Shown here piece after piece: positions 1 to 12,104 of a DNA stretch of 64,000 nucleotides (position 1 is the stretch's first letter; each line of letters starts with the position of its first letter). Location: contig CM023536.1 of assembly GCA_013350335.1 (NCBI GenBank), forward strand, positions 46,632,314 to 46,696,313. The letters are read 5' to 3'. The translations under genes and the position numbers were made by a program. A model generated the notes under the pieces. That model was not told the DNA's origin. It did not search any database and saw only the letters and a list, made by a program, of their open reading frames with translations. Source of the stretch: Chimonanthus salicifolius. Lineage: Eukaryota > Streptophyta > Magnoliopsida > Laurales > Calycanthaceae.

Positions 1-1111
1 AGTCGACGAGAACAATTCTTAGGGTTTAGCACAAAATTATAAAATATAACTTTGATAAGATTAGTTTAGCCATTTTTTAAAGGTATTTTTTTTAATTTCA
101 AAAGTTGTAACGCTAGATTTATGTCAAATTGAGTACAGTGCAATTCAATTTGGAGAGAGATGGATCTATTGAATCCACTGTGAGCCCCACAAGCTAAAAT
201 TTGCATGAAGGTTTCATGAGAACTATTCTAAAATTCTATAAAATTTGATTACTACAAGTCATTTTTAATTTTTATATTTTTCTTATCCAACTAAGATTAA
301 AAAAAAAAAAAAAATTACATTCGTATCCAATCAAGTATATAGTGTTCTAATAAACTTATGGACATCATTATTAGTGAGGTTGCATATAACATGACCCCAT
401 TCCATTACTACAAAATGTTAGATCTTCTCAAGAATTATGTGCCTCAAATGATTTTAAATTTTAGACTATTTAAATCTCAAGTTAAAACGTTGAAGAGAGA
501 AATATCTCATATAAGCATTATCCATATGAGAAAAGTTCATACAAAAGCATTAATCAATTCTATACTGAAAGTATATCGTTGTTAACATAAATTTGACTTC
601 AGTTTATTTAACTTTTAAAATTAAATTAGAGGTCTTAAAGATCAACTTCTTCTGAACTTATCTTGATACATAGGGCTTGTGAGAGAGTTAATATATTTAT
701 AGAGATTAATTTCATCTCCAAAATAAGGCTAACAATTTTCCCACGGGCATTTTGTGTTTAGCGACACGGGTTTTAATGTATTTCCGATTTTACCCTTCGC
801 ATAAACAGTAAAATTTCAACAGATTGAATTTTACTGTTCATGTATATTTCGACGAGCTGATTTGCATTATTCATGAATTTTGGCGAGTCGATTTGTACTG
901 TTTATGAATGGCATTTTTTTTCTTCGGTACGACTGAGGGCAAATTGGGCATCACGATAAAACTCGTATCTGTATACACAAAATACCAATGGGAGGATCGG
1001 TGGCCCATAATAAAATAGAGATAACCTACAATAAAAAAAAAAACTAGTATAATCGAGTTTAATCATTTAATGTAAATAGAAAGGGAGATGAGATGAGGCG
1101 TACATGCTTAC
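1..1111. other. Presumed second intron of the receptor kinase; no exon seen
   Basis: Both strands were read for the expected first LRR exon and none was found. A 75-codon frame at 358-585 (+) has no recognisable domain and is probably chance. The only structured part is the MITE-like segment listed at 730-1003. Confidence 0.5.
730..1003. mobile_element. Small MITE, GATCCTCCC family, copy 1
   Basis: Imperfect terminal inverted repeats of about 35-45 bp. The left end reads TTTTCCCACGGGCATTTTGT. The reverse complement of the right end reads GATCCTCCCATTGGTATTTT, and both arms continue to a GTTTTA motif. The right-arm motif GATCCTCCCATxGGTATTTT recurs at about 28784, so this is a small family. 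There is no coding capacity and no clear target duplication. Exact borders are uncertain by about 10 bp. Confidence 0.55.
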
Positions 1112-4100
1112 AACATGGCAGACGGTGTTGTTAAGATAGGTGCAGTTGCAGGTGACAGCATTCTCAAATCCTTCTACCGGATTTGGATCTGCCCAACCCG
1201 ATTCTCCACTGCATGGATCCACACTGAAATTCCATCTTTTGCCCAATGTCTTGCCTATTTCTTTGAGAGCATCCACTGTTTACATTCATTCAACAAATTT
1301 TGAAATTAGATGCACATGAATGCACGTTTCCACTATTCTTATTTAAATTCAAAGAAAAACAACACAAATCAGGCAGTATTTTCTAAAAACATGAGATGAA
1401 TTGCCTGTACAAAACAGGTAGAGCAATTGCAAAAAAATTATTCATGAAACACAAAACAATAACAAGGGCCTTATCATATTTAACTAAGTCATAGTCTTGG
1501 TCTCAATGAATCTGTTCTGGGCTAGGCTTTGTCAAAAAAGATCCAGCCTACCATTTAAAGTCCGTTTATTTTACATCTAGCACTGTTTTTTTTTTAAAAA
1601 AAATGTGTTTTGTAACTTGAATATTTAACTATACATATTGAAAACATGCTTAAATACATACTACTAAGTAACACTTCAATCCAAAACTCAATTTCAAGCC
1701 ACTTAATCTTGAATGTCAAAGTTGGTGGACATCCTTGAAAAAATGATGTTGGTGATTTTGACCATTAACATAAGTGATTAGAAATTGAGTATGGAGAAAA
1801 AAAAATTAATATATTCATTATTCTTTTAATCTATGTGGTTATATTTTCCAATTTATAAGAAAATAAAAATATATAAAATTAATGGGCCTAAAAGCCCGAC
1901 AAACCACGAAGACCTTTAAGTAAAATCCCGAGCTTGACCCGTCGGATACAAATCTTGTTCAATCCTATTTAGTTAAGTTGAACTCGAGCCACCTTGGGAC
2001 AAATGAATACCCCTAGTTCTAAGTTACAAAAAGTTGTCGGTACAAATTGAGGTGTTATATCTAAGGCTGAAATTTAATTTAAGAGTCTATTCGAATTCGA
2101 TTGAATCAAGTGGAAAATGGATAGACTAACTCGTAACTTGCTTTTAACTCAGGTCTGACTATTATTAAGCTTTTCATAAAGTTATATGTTTAAATTATTT
2201 GAATTACACAAGCGTGCAGCCCCAACCCCACCCCTTCCTCCCCCTCTGCTCCCATATGTTTATTCGATAACTTTTTGAGATATAACTATTTAGAGCGATT
2301 ATATTTTGTTTCACTTTACTTGAAACAAAACAACACAATATACATTATATGTAGACCCAATTAAGCCCGATTTGAATTGATGGCTTTGATTTAAAACTAG
2401 TTGGATTATGAGTGATTTAAAAGAGAGCCAAAGTATGCATTGAGTCAAATGGTAATAACTTGAATTTAGTAAGGGTGGGTTAAGCATAGGCTCTTAACCT
2501 AACTTGTTCACCCATGTTGCACCCAGAGCTATATTGGTGTCATTTCAGTTGAATTAGGCCAATATGGATTGAGTGTTAAATTTCAAGTTTTCGAATCGAA
2601 CTATATATTTAAGTGGGACGTGCAGATTATCTTTTCCAACGAGACTGAGTTCCTAGTTGATCTGGTGAGTAGACCAAACTGGGTAAAAACCTAGTCTTTG
2701 GATAGAGTCAAACTGAGTGGACCAAGTTTTGAAATGATTAGGTTGAGTTGTTGGTTGACTTGCTGAGTCGACCCAACCTAATCATGTATTTGGTCCAAGT
2801 ATGTGGAACCAAGTTATAAAGGTTGTTAGTAGACATAGTTGGGCGAAGTTGACTAAATCGGTGCATGTTTTTTTTTTTTTTCTTTTTTAAGATTAAGGTA
2901 TTTTAATGTCTCACTTGAATTTTTCACACGTTCCACCTGACTTATCCTTATGACATGTTTAAACCTCTCAATCTACACACGCCGGATACAGAACTAAGGG
3001 GAGTGACCCCTTTTGTGTTGTGAGAGGTTTAATTCCAAGACCTCCCACAAACAAAGGTGAGAATTGACCATTAAGTTGATGTAGGGTTGAATCACTTCAT
3101 TCACTAGCTTAGATCTTCAAATAAAAATGAATTGTTATTTGTTAGAATTTGATATAAATAAATGCTAATAATTTTGGATAATGATTTTGAAGTTGTAGAT
3201 AATGTAATACTTATATTTTTTCTTATTCTGGTAATCTTATTAATCTTATTAGAGGTTTTACAATTTTTATGAAGAATGACTATTCTGGTGATTCAATAAC
3301 TATATTTTTAGCAATTATCATATTTTGCAAAATAAATCTATAAGGGTTCAATTGAAATAATTTATAAAATTGAACTATGTCACCTTCACTTGTTTGACTC
3401 AACCGAGTATTAGTTTAACTCTTGATATTAAAATATTTAAAAAAATTAATTTGATCCTCTTGATTGACCTACCGAGTCTCTGATGAATTTAACTCGATAA
3501 TTGGCCCACTTATCCTAATCTTGATTTAAAAAGCATGGCACATATAGTACCATCTTGGGTCTTGTGTTCGATGCAAGCTCGAACCCAAGAGATTGTTGGA
3601 GGAGACGTTGGTTTTATGTCATAAATATCGATGATATTTATAAATTTATTTGATTTTTATCAATAAAATATTATTATCACGCTAATATTTATCAATAGGA
3701 CGGTAAACTCCCGCTACCTTGTAATATCTCAATTATATCGTGATATATTCCCAGTAAATTTCATATTATTTTTTTTTAAATTTTCCTACTAATATACTAG
3801 TAAAATTTAAAATTTTGAAAATATCTCGATATTACTAATCGCGTTAAATATTCCGAAAATGATATTTGTAACGATGATTCAAGAGTATCCATCCATAAAA
3901 TGAAAAGAAATCTAAATGGGTCATGATTTTTTGGATCGGAAAGGATGGGAAAACTAAGTTTTGGCAGAGAAGAAAACATAAAATCGGAGAAGCAGACCAT
4001 CTCACTTACCTTCATTAACAGGAAGAGTTGCTCCATGTCCCAACGATGCAAAATAGCTGACTGCAAGAAGTAAAGCTAGGAAAGAGCTTCCATTCACCCA

Positions 4101-4133
4101 AATCTCCCATTCCAAACGATTACATCTTCCCAT
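1112..4133 (-). CDS. LRR receptor-like kinase, first two exons (gene runs off left edge)
   Basis: 5' part of a plant leucine-rich-repeat receptor kinase of the At1g53430/At1g07650 type (LRR-RLK subfamily VIII-2), a plasma-membrane receptor with extracellular LRRs and a cytoplasmic Ser/Thr kinase. Exon 1 (4133-4010) encodes a signal peptide: Met, a basic stretch, then a hydrophobic core SSFLALLLAVSYFASLG. It ends at GAAG|GTAAG. Exon 2 (1275-1112) begins after a CAG acceptor. The split codon joins in frame to give NEVDALKEIGKTLGK, followed by WNFSVDPCSGESGW and CNC, the conserved N-terminal region of this family, and it ends at a GTAAG donor. The phase match across a 2.7-kb intron is strong support. 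No third exon (first LRR) is visible in 1-1111, so the next intron exceeds 1.1 kb or the gene is broken there. An in-frame upstream ATG at 4241 exists. I prefer 4133 because it places the hydrophobic core near the N-terminus. Confidence 0.85.
1276..4009 (-). other. Intron 1 of the receptor kinase
   Basis: Non-coding 2.7-kb intron with a GTAAG donor at 4009 and a CAG acceptor ending at 1276. It is AT-rich. It contains degenerate ACCCAAC/GGTTGGGT-type repeated phrases (2400-2800, 3360-3480) and a tRNA-promoter-like phrase near 3560-3590, none of which I can assign to a defined element. Confidence 0.7.
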
Positions 4134-5320
4134 TGTATTCTTGTATACTGATATACCTCGACACACAATCTTTATCCACTTTCTCCTCTTCCTCTGTTTT
4201 TCTCTTATGGACGAGGAATTGCTTAATCCAATGCCAAGCATGTCTCAACTCTGAAGGAGGAGAATAAAAGAAAGGAAATGAGAGGAGAGAGAGCTTTGAA
4301 AGAGGAAATTGCAGAGTCAATAAAAGACTTGACATTTTGGTTCTTATGGGGATGGAAAGGACGAAGCATCGGCGAAGGAGATGCTCTTTCAATGCTGATT
4401 TTTCAGCTTTTTTTTTTTTTCAAGTAGAAGAGTGATTTATATTATTGTTTTATTTATGAAATCTAATTTGTAGTTATCCAATAAAGCCAAAATGATGTAT
4501 AATTAAAATATTAGTTGCTAATCAAATGAGTCCACTTGTGTGGCATTACTCAACTATTAATAGCATTCATTAGTTTATGGATTTTGTACAAATTAAAATC
4601 CTGATTGATATATCTAAAATATCAATTCAATATATTATATTTTAACAACTACGGCTACTGAAAAGTTAAAGTGGGCCAATTAAATTAGTTTAACTAAAAA
4701 ATCTAGATGAGATCAGTTTTTTATAAATTCATTTTAACTTATATTAAAAGTTATTAAACTCAGTCCGAACAGAATTATTAATCTTATTCAATTTGAGTAT
4801 TAAATTGAATTACTTATCCGATTCAATATGAGTGTTATATTAAATTTTTTGAATTTATTAAATCAGATCAGATCAATTTAAAAAAACTTGATCTGATTTA
4901 ACTCGAATTTAATTTAATTTTTTTTCAATTTAATCTAACTCTACCTTAATTTTAAAAATGTAAAATCTAACCCATGTTATTTCTAGGGTCTGATCATCCG
5001 AGTCGGATTATCCTTCACCCCTAAAAATTCTATATTCAAAGTTTCACTCACTTTAAATTTTAAAAATTCAATACAAAATTCTTTGGCCACTTGTCTCGTT
5101 AGCTTTGACCCTTTCTTTTTCATCCATTTGATGTTTGAAAAATGTTTTTCTCTCTCACACACGAGTAGAAGTGAAAGATAGTTTTGGTTGAAGATGAAAA
5201 TTAGGCTAATATTTTTATATTTTATAGAATTTAGAAAATTGATATTACTGCAACTGTGATAGATGCAAAGATTCCATACCCATTTTGAAGGAATCTCATG
5301 CAGTCCTCAATCTTCTAATC
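4134..5320 (-). promoter_or_regulatory. Upstream region of the receptor kinase gene
   Basis: About 1.2 kb upstream of the chosen start. The proximal 280 bp are rich in CT/GA on the sense strand, as expected for a plant 5' untranslated leader. I could not pin a TATA box or a start of transcription. Further upstream it is AT-rich with no recognisable gene. Confidence 0.35.
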
Positions 5321-5564
5321 TAATATGCTCAAGTGGACTTTGTTGTAATAATTAGGGCAAGTGGTGTGGTGGCCATATGGCCAGCTAGCTGGCCATATGG
5401 CCATCCAATATTGACGGTATGAGAGTGGCTACTGGTGGGGCTCACATGCCTTATTGTTAAATGGCTGGCTATATATAACAAATGTGTAGCCAGCCATTCT
5501 CTCTCTCTCCTCTTTTTTATATTATATTATATTATATATATGTATATATATGTATATGTATATA

Positions 5565-5597
<33 letters not shown>

Positions 5598-6307
5598 ATA
5601 TGTATATATGTATATATATAACTTGTATATAGTTTTTGATTTTTTTGATTTTCTCTTTTTATTTATTGATTTCATTATTTTGGATTTTTTGTTTTGTTTT
5701 TTGGTATAATTTGTATATTAGGGCAAATAATTATTTTTTTCTTTACTTTATTATTTTATTTTTTATACAAAAAATAAAAAATAACTCTTTACCTTTTGAT
5801 TTTTTTTCCTTTACATTTGTAAACAAAATATATGATAAACAAAAAATTAAAATTATTCTGTACAAAAAATTAAAATTATAGCTATTGAGAAACAAAAATA
5901 TTAAAAATAATATTTTATTCATCGCAAACAATATGAAAAATTATATATATGTTTTGTTAATTTATTTAATTACTTGTGAAAAAATATGTAATGTCTTTAT
6001 ATTTATTTTCTTTTAAATTTGTTAAAAAAATGTACATAAAAAAATAATAATAAAATATTAAAAAGTAGCCATTTTACTTAGCACTATACCGTGTGACGAA
6101 GCTGGCTAAAAATTATAGCCAGCCATGTCGTAAAAAAATATTATTTAATTATATGGCTGACTACATTTAGTGATATAGCCAGCCATATATGGCTATCCCA
6201 CACCACTTGCCCTAATATGAAGGTAAATATTTTATACATATCTTATGGTATCGGATGCATGGACATATTTCAAATGTTATTACAACAAAGTCCACTTGAG
6301 CATATTA
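5321..6307. repeat. Perfect 31-bp inverted repeat flanking a MITE
   Basis: Positions 5321-5351 and 6277-6307 are perfect reverse complements over 31 bp; the core reads AAGTGGACTTTGTTG on the left. The left arm touches the Tourist-like MITE, while the right arm lies 64 bp beyond its right end. The repeat is therefore not the MITE terminus and may be an older element or a snapback rearrangement. Confidence 0.8.
5355..6212. mobile_element. Tourist-like (PIF/Harbinger-type) MITE, copy 1
   Basis: 858-bp non-coding element with terminal inverted repeats GGGCAAGTGGTGTGG / CCACACCACTTGCCC. A perfect 32-bp palindrome built on GGCCATATGGCC lies at 5371-5402. Several subterminal copies of TGGCTGGCTA / TAGCCAGCCA occur at both ends. 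The interior holds a long (TATATG/TA)n run (about 5520-5625) that is much shorter in the second copy at 9573. Flanks are TTA on the left and TAA on the right, so the duplication is less clear here than in the second copy. Apparent ORFs within are AT-rich noise. Confidence 0.8.
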
Positions 6308-7123
6308 ATTAAAAAAAATGTCTATGATATTAGCAATTGGAGTGGGTCACCTTGAAAAGTACTTCACAACTGGAGCTAATCAATGCCCAGGGTCAAAATC
6401 TCGACTGATATTATACATATCAATCTAGATATATCGAGATTTTGACGATCGAGATATCTCGACCGATACGGTATCGGTCAGAGATAAAAAAATCGACCGA
6501 ATATCGACCCATTTCTTCTTTTTTTTTTTTAAAAAAAAAATTATCGATTGCAGGTCCGGACGATATCTCAACCGATGATCATCTGATACGGGTGAATATC
6601 AGTCTAGATATCGATCGATATTATATTTTTTTATTTTTAATTTTTAATTTTTTTTTAAATAATTTAAAAGAAGTTACCAAAAATTTTAAAAGGAGAGAAA
6701 ATATCCCAACTCATATAAAAAATCGACCAAAATCTTGGCAGCGTCGATTTTCGACCCGTGTCACCAACAAACCAGCTAGTGATTTTGATAATCCTAGTGC
6801 TATAAACGCGACAAATTAAGTCATTGAGGTCAATAATATCAAATTAATTAAAATAACAAGCTGATTAATCTAAAATATTAAAAAAAAAAAAGCGCTTTAC
6901 ACCACCATACTTGTTTGTCTTTGCCTGAAAGAACAGGGTCAGCATCACTATTGGACCCGTGACAAGTGACAACATCGTTCTTTAAGCAGGTGGGTCCTAC
7001 TATAATTTTAAAAGATGAGTTTGCATTTAATTTTATGACACCCAATATGTAATTAGGTGAGCCCAATTAACTCCCAATATGTAATTGGGTGAGCCCAATT
7101 AACTCAGTTGACCTAAAAATAAA
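6213..7123. repeat. Intergenic DNA with CGATATCGA-type repeat and a 32-bp tandem duplication
   Basis: No gene seen. 6390-6620 is dense in short phrases such as ATATCGAGATTTTGACGATC, resembling a second cluster at 27540-27915. Positions 7041-7104 are two tandem copies of a 32-bp unit with one or two differences. The 125-codon frame at 6442-6819 is low-complexity and unsupported. Confidence 0.5.
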
Positions 7124-8475
7124 GGCTGGCCATATAAACACTGCAGAATTCTGTCATTAGACATCGATTTTGTGATTTTAAGTGGATGTCTGATTTTATG
7201 ATTTTAAGTGGAAATTACCATGCTGCCCTTCCGTGCAGAATCGATCGATCGAATGTGTAGTGCACTTTTCGCATCGATCGATTGATTACACGAGCGGAAG
7301 AAAACGATCGCAGAAATGTGAAATTGATTCTGTCGACAGAATAGAGTAATTAAAAAAAAAAAAAATTAAAGTTATTTTTTAACCACTGTATATTTTCAAA
7401 ATTTCTCAAATTGAATATCCGGACTAATTACGATAACCTGATAAAAATACTTTAAGACTTCAAGGTCTTTTGACACTCTCAAATGTTTAAAACAGAGTGT
7501 TTTACAAATAAGGGTACCCCTAGGGTGTGCCGAAAACACATTTAGGAGTGTCAAAAGACTTTAAAGTCTTAAAGTATTTTTATCATGTTATCGTAATTAG
7601 TCCGAATATTTAATTTGATAAATTTTGAAAATACACAGTGCTTAAAAAATAATGTTAAAGTTTTATCCTGATAAAAATACTTTAAGACTTTAAGGTCTTT
7701 TGACACTCCCAAATATTTAAAACAGAGTGTTTTACAAATAAGGATATTCCTAGGGTGTGCCGAAAACACATTTAGGAGTGTCAAAAGACCTTGAAGTCTT
7801 AAGGTATTTTTATCAGGTTATCGTAATTAGTCTGGATATTTAATTTGAGAAATTTTGAAAATACACCATGCTTAAAAAATAATGTTAAAGTTTTAAAGGA
7901 AAGATAAAACTTTAACATTATTTTTTAAGCACTGTGTATTTTCAAAATTTCTCAAATTAAATATCCGGACTAATTACGATAACCTGATAAAAATACCTTA
8001 AGACTTCAAGGTCTTTTAACACTCCTAAATGTGTTTTTGGCACACCCTAGGGATATCCTTATTTGTAAAACACTCTGTTTTAAATATTTGGGAGTGTCAA
8101 AAGACCTTCAAGTCTTAAAGTATTTTTATCAGGTTATCGTAATTAGTCCGGATATTCAATTTAAGAAATTTTGAAAATATACAGTGGTTAAAAAATAACT
8201 TTAAAATTTTAATTTTTTTTTAATTACTGTATTCTGTCGATCAATTGATAGCATGCTATGAATCGATCGATTGATAGCGATCAATCGATCGACAGAATCA
8301 ATTTCACATTTTTGCAATTGTTTTCTTCCGCTCGTGTAATCGATCGATCGATGCGAAAAGTGCACTGCATATTCGATCGATCAATTCTGCACGGAAGGGC
8401 AGTATGGTAATTTTCATTTAAAATCACAAAATCAGTGTCTGATGACAAGATTATGCGGTGTCTATATGCCCATCC
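7124..8475. mobile_element. Foldback (long-TIR) element with 8-bp target duplication
   Basis: The outer arms (about 7124-7351 and 8215-8475) are long imperfect inverted repeats sharing CCTTCCGTGCAGAAT, GTGCACTTTTCGCATCGATC and GAGCGGAAGAAAAC. Terminal sequence is GGCTGGCCATATA on the left and the reverse complement of GGATGGGCATATA on the right. The flanks are a perfect 8-bp AAAATAAA (7116-7123 and 8476-8483), though the sequence is low in complexity. Inside are three copies of a hairpin unit of about 150 bp (about 7436-7590, 7669-7820, 7981-8136), each pairing ACTTTAAGACTT...GACACTC with its own inverse. It is non-coding. The 8-bp duplication suggests a hAT-type source. A 9-bp Mutator-type duplication is not excluded because of the A-rich flanks. 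Confidence 0.8.
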
Positions 8476-8856
8476 AAAATAAAAGAGTACGCCTTTAAAT
8501 TATGGACATGTATTAGCAGATCACAATCAGTAAGGCAGTCAATATTTTTTTTATAGATGAATTTACTATCGCTAAAATATGCTAAAATTAGATTATGAAA
8601 TTTTAAAAATCTCTTTTTTTCTGCAGTAAAAGTCAATTGATTGAACTACGCCCAACATCTGACTTTTTGCTTGTGTAAGTAAATGATTAAATGATCAGCC
8701 TGTAGACTGACCGATGAGAAGTGAAATTGAGTTGGGGACTGGTGATTTTATTAGAATATAGAAACAGGGTTTAGAAAAAAAATAAACCTTAACCCTAAAT
8801 TTTATTGGAACAATATATTTATCTTTTGGGGGAAGTAAAAATTTCAGAGTCGAAAT
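8476..8856. other. Intergenic stretch, nothing recognised
   Basis: AT-rich DNA between the foldback element and the start of the tandem duplication. No gene, repeat family or RNA seen. Confidence 0.4.
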
Positions 8857-9572
8857 ATGGGTTATAATATTTTTTTTCCTTTTTCAATAGAAGAATACCT
8901 TGTAGGAAGTGGGAGAGTCAAGTTCAAAGCCCACAGACAAATTTTGATTATATTTTAAGTAGTAGAGGTACTATCCGTGAAAGTTTTAGTAGGACTTTAT
9001 ATGAGATTTTTCACACATAAATTAAAAAAATTAAAATACAAGAAAAATTAGTTGAAAATATTATACTAGTCCATTCTAGTTAAAATATAAGTTTATTTAG
9101 ACTTTTGTATTTTTATAAAATCTAAAAAATATCAATATAGATCAAGTATAACAAAAAAAATTCTAAAGATGAGACCAACTGGAGTTTGAACCATAAAGTG
9201 GCTTGTATGGAGTTTAATATATCGTTGAAATATGAAATTTTGACTAATATTTATTGGATTATAGGGAAGGGGAAAAGGGCATGCAGATATTATAATATTG
9301 AGGTTTTTTTTTTCGAAATGGGTCCAAAGCTAATATTTTTTAAGTTTTGGCAATAAGTATTTTTGAAAATTAAATAAAAGTAATGCCTAAAATGGATTGA
9401 CTGAAACGGTGAGAATATTGTCAATGTCTACAACTCATTAAGGCCTGCCTACCCAATAGGCTTGTTTTAGGTCACATAGCAAGCCTATTTATTACAAGAG
9501 TTACACATGTATTCGTTCGCACCTGCACAAAACAAGGGTAGGTAGACAAGTTTGGCAACTGCAGTAGACTAA

Positions 9573-10473
9573 GAGCAAGTGGTATAGTGGCCATATGGCC
9601 AGCTAGCTGGCCATATGGCCACCGTGCAAGTGTGGTGTGGGGATGGCTAAATGTGGGACCTACATTGTTTATGGCTAAATGGATGGCTACAGGTAGCAAC
9701 CATGTAGCCAGCCATGCCATTCTCTCTCCTCTTTTTATATATATATATAACTTGTATATAGTTTTTGATTTTTTTGGTTTTTCTCTTTTTATTTATTTAT
9801 TTGATTATTTTGGATTTTTTGTTTTGTTTTTGGATATAATTTGTATATTAGGGCAAATAATTATTTTTTTCTTTACTTTATTATTTTATTTTTTATAAAA
9901 AAAATAAAAAATAACTCTTTACCTTTTGATTTTTTTTTTCCTTTACATTTGTAAACAAAATATATGAGAAACAAAAAATTAAAATTATTCTGTAAAAAAA
10001 ATTAAAATTATTCTGTAAAAAAATTAAAATTATAGCTATTGAGAAACAAAAATATTAAAAATAATATTTTATTCATCACAAACAATATGAAAAATTACAT
10101 TTCTAAAAATATTCTCTTTAAACTTCTTCATTACCAAATTTAATATATTTAATTTCTTGTGAGAGAATATGTATGTTTTTTAATTTATTTAATTACTTGT
10201 GAGAAAATTATATGTTTTGTTAATTTATTTAATTACTTGTGAAAAAATATGTAATGTCTTTATATTTTTTTTAAAAAATTTGTTAAAAAAATGTACATAA
10301 AAAAAATAATAAAATATTAAAAAGTAGTCATTCTAGTTAACACTATACCGTGTGACGAGGCTGGCTAAAAATTATAGCCAGCCATGTCATAAAAAAAAAT
10401 ACTATTTAATTATATGGCTGGCTATATTTAGTGACATAGCCAGCCATATATAGCCATCCCACACCACTTGCCC
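9573..10473. mobile_element. Tourist-like (PIF/Harbinger-type) MITE, copy 2
   Basis: 901-bp relative of the element at 5355, with the same terminal repeats (left GAGCAAGTGG, right CCACTTGCCC), the same perfect 32-bp palindrome (9589-9620) and the same TAGCCAGCCA subterminal repeats. It is flanked by TAA on both sides (9570-9572, 10474-10476). The duplicated region carries the empty site near 26375 (AGACTAACGTTTC), directly showing the insertion and the 3-bp target duplication. No transposase is present. Confidence 0.9.
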
Positions 10474-11976
10474 TAAGGTTCCTGATCCCAAAGCTCAGTA
10501 TCTATTTACATACACAAGAAAAGAAGCCAGCAAAGAGGTGTGCATGTGAAAACTCTTGATACAAATGCTTTCACATGACATGGTTTGTGCTTCCAATCTA
10601 GCTTTCCAATGAGACACCACATTTTATTTATACTTACATACGCTTGTCAAATATATATAACTTATAATGTAATGACTGATTTGTGATTTGTGTTTTATGG
10701 ATGAATTTGAAATTCCAAATGAGGTGAAATTTGTTTGATTTGATAAATTGACTAAAGAGCCTTCCAACGACTCTAAAATTACCGTAATCCGAACTCTATA
10801 GCTCGAGTGATGACATTTTTTAGTGAAAATGGTGCAAATCTACTTGAAGCGAAGTGATTGCGCCTCCGACGAGATTCATCAGAGCTCTGATGAACCCCAT
10901 TAGATCCTCCGATCTTGTATCAAACTGAAGTCCAGAACCTAGATTTTTACAGTCAGAATTTGGAACTCTGATCTAACGTTCGACAGAATTCATCGGAGCA
11001 CAATCTCAATACTTGACTTTTGCCAGGAAGAAATACGAGACTGGATACTGAGCACTTTCATTTTTCTCTTTATTGTATGTTTTGGATGACTGACAGCTGA
11101 CTTTGACTTAATAAGTAAAGTAGAAAGAGTTAGGGAGAGTCATTGACATTACCTAGTTTTCAAATGGAAAATGTATTTAAAGAGTTCTTTGGAAATGTTT
11201 TAACTTACTTTAAGTGTATTTGAAATTAAATAAGTATTTATGAAAAACTATGACGTGTTACATATCGTGGTGATTTTTGCAAGCGGGAGAAGGTGAGGGG
11301 ACTCAACTTTACATACATCATGTTTATTACGAAGTCTTGTAAGACTTTAGACTAGATTAAGTTAATCTATTGGACTCTAGATGGAAAATGAGAACCATGA
11401 TATTTTACGGATGGAAAAGACCAAATGGGACCAGAAAGCGAGACCTGACATCGCTTCCTTGTAAGGGATGGAATATATGTTCTGACTGTCAGAACGGAAG
11501 CGTGAATAAGATGTTAGGGAGCCGAGGCCTAGTGGTCTGAAACGCAGTATGGGATCCATTAGAAATCTAAATAATAATAGATGAGTTGTTGGACTGTTTG
11601 TAAATGTTCATTGTTAGACTGGTTTGGAGATTGTGCATGTACAATGTTATTCTTATTTATGCATGTGATTTATATTGTTATTTAAATGCACGTGTTTACC
11701 ATGCATGAGATTACACTGCATGTGGTATTCATGTACTAACAGGGTTATGCAGGTAGTGATTATGAATATTCTGAGTTTGTTAATCCTGAATAATACCAGG
11801 GAAGGGTAAAGGTAACTCTATTGTTAAATCCTGGTGGAAAGGTATATAGAGGTTCATATTTATTCCATGTTTATAGATTATGGACATTTAATTTACATGT
11901 TAATGTATATAAGCACACACTTATGTAAAGCTCTTGTAAGACACTGCATTTTGTCCAGCTACGGACCTAATGCATA

Positions 11977-12104
11977 TGGGGTTGAGTGGGATACCTCATG
12001 GGGTTGAGTGGGATGCCTTAGAAATTCACATTTGATGTTGAGTGGGATACCTCAATGGGGTTGAGTGGGATACCTCCATGGGGTTGAGTGGGATACCCCA
12101 GTGT
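11977..12104 (+). repeat. Tandem array of GGTTGAGTGGGATACCTC units
   Basis: Five units of 22-24 bp within the gypsy-type LTR, one preceded by a 15-bp spacer. An inverted, more degenerate set lies at 35705-35755, confirming that the two LTRs are related. Confidence 0.85.

Noticed and set aside
358..585. 75-codon plus-strand frame near the left edge
   Set aside because: No known motif, lies in the presumed intron of the opposite-strand receptor kinase, AT-rich.
5435..5931. Overlapping frames rich in Tyr, Ile and Phe
   Set aside because: Translations of the TA-rich interior of a MITE.
6442..6819. 125-codon frame
   Set aside because: Lies in the CGATATC repeat cluster and an AT run; no recognisable domain.
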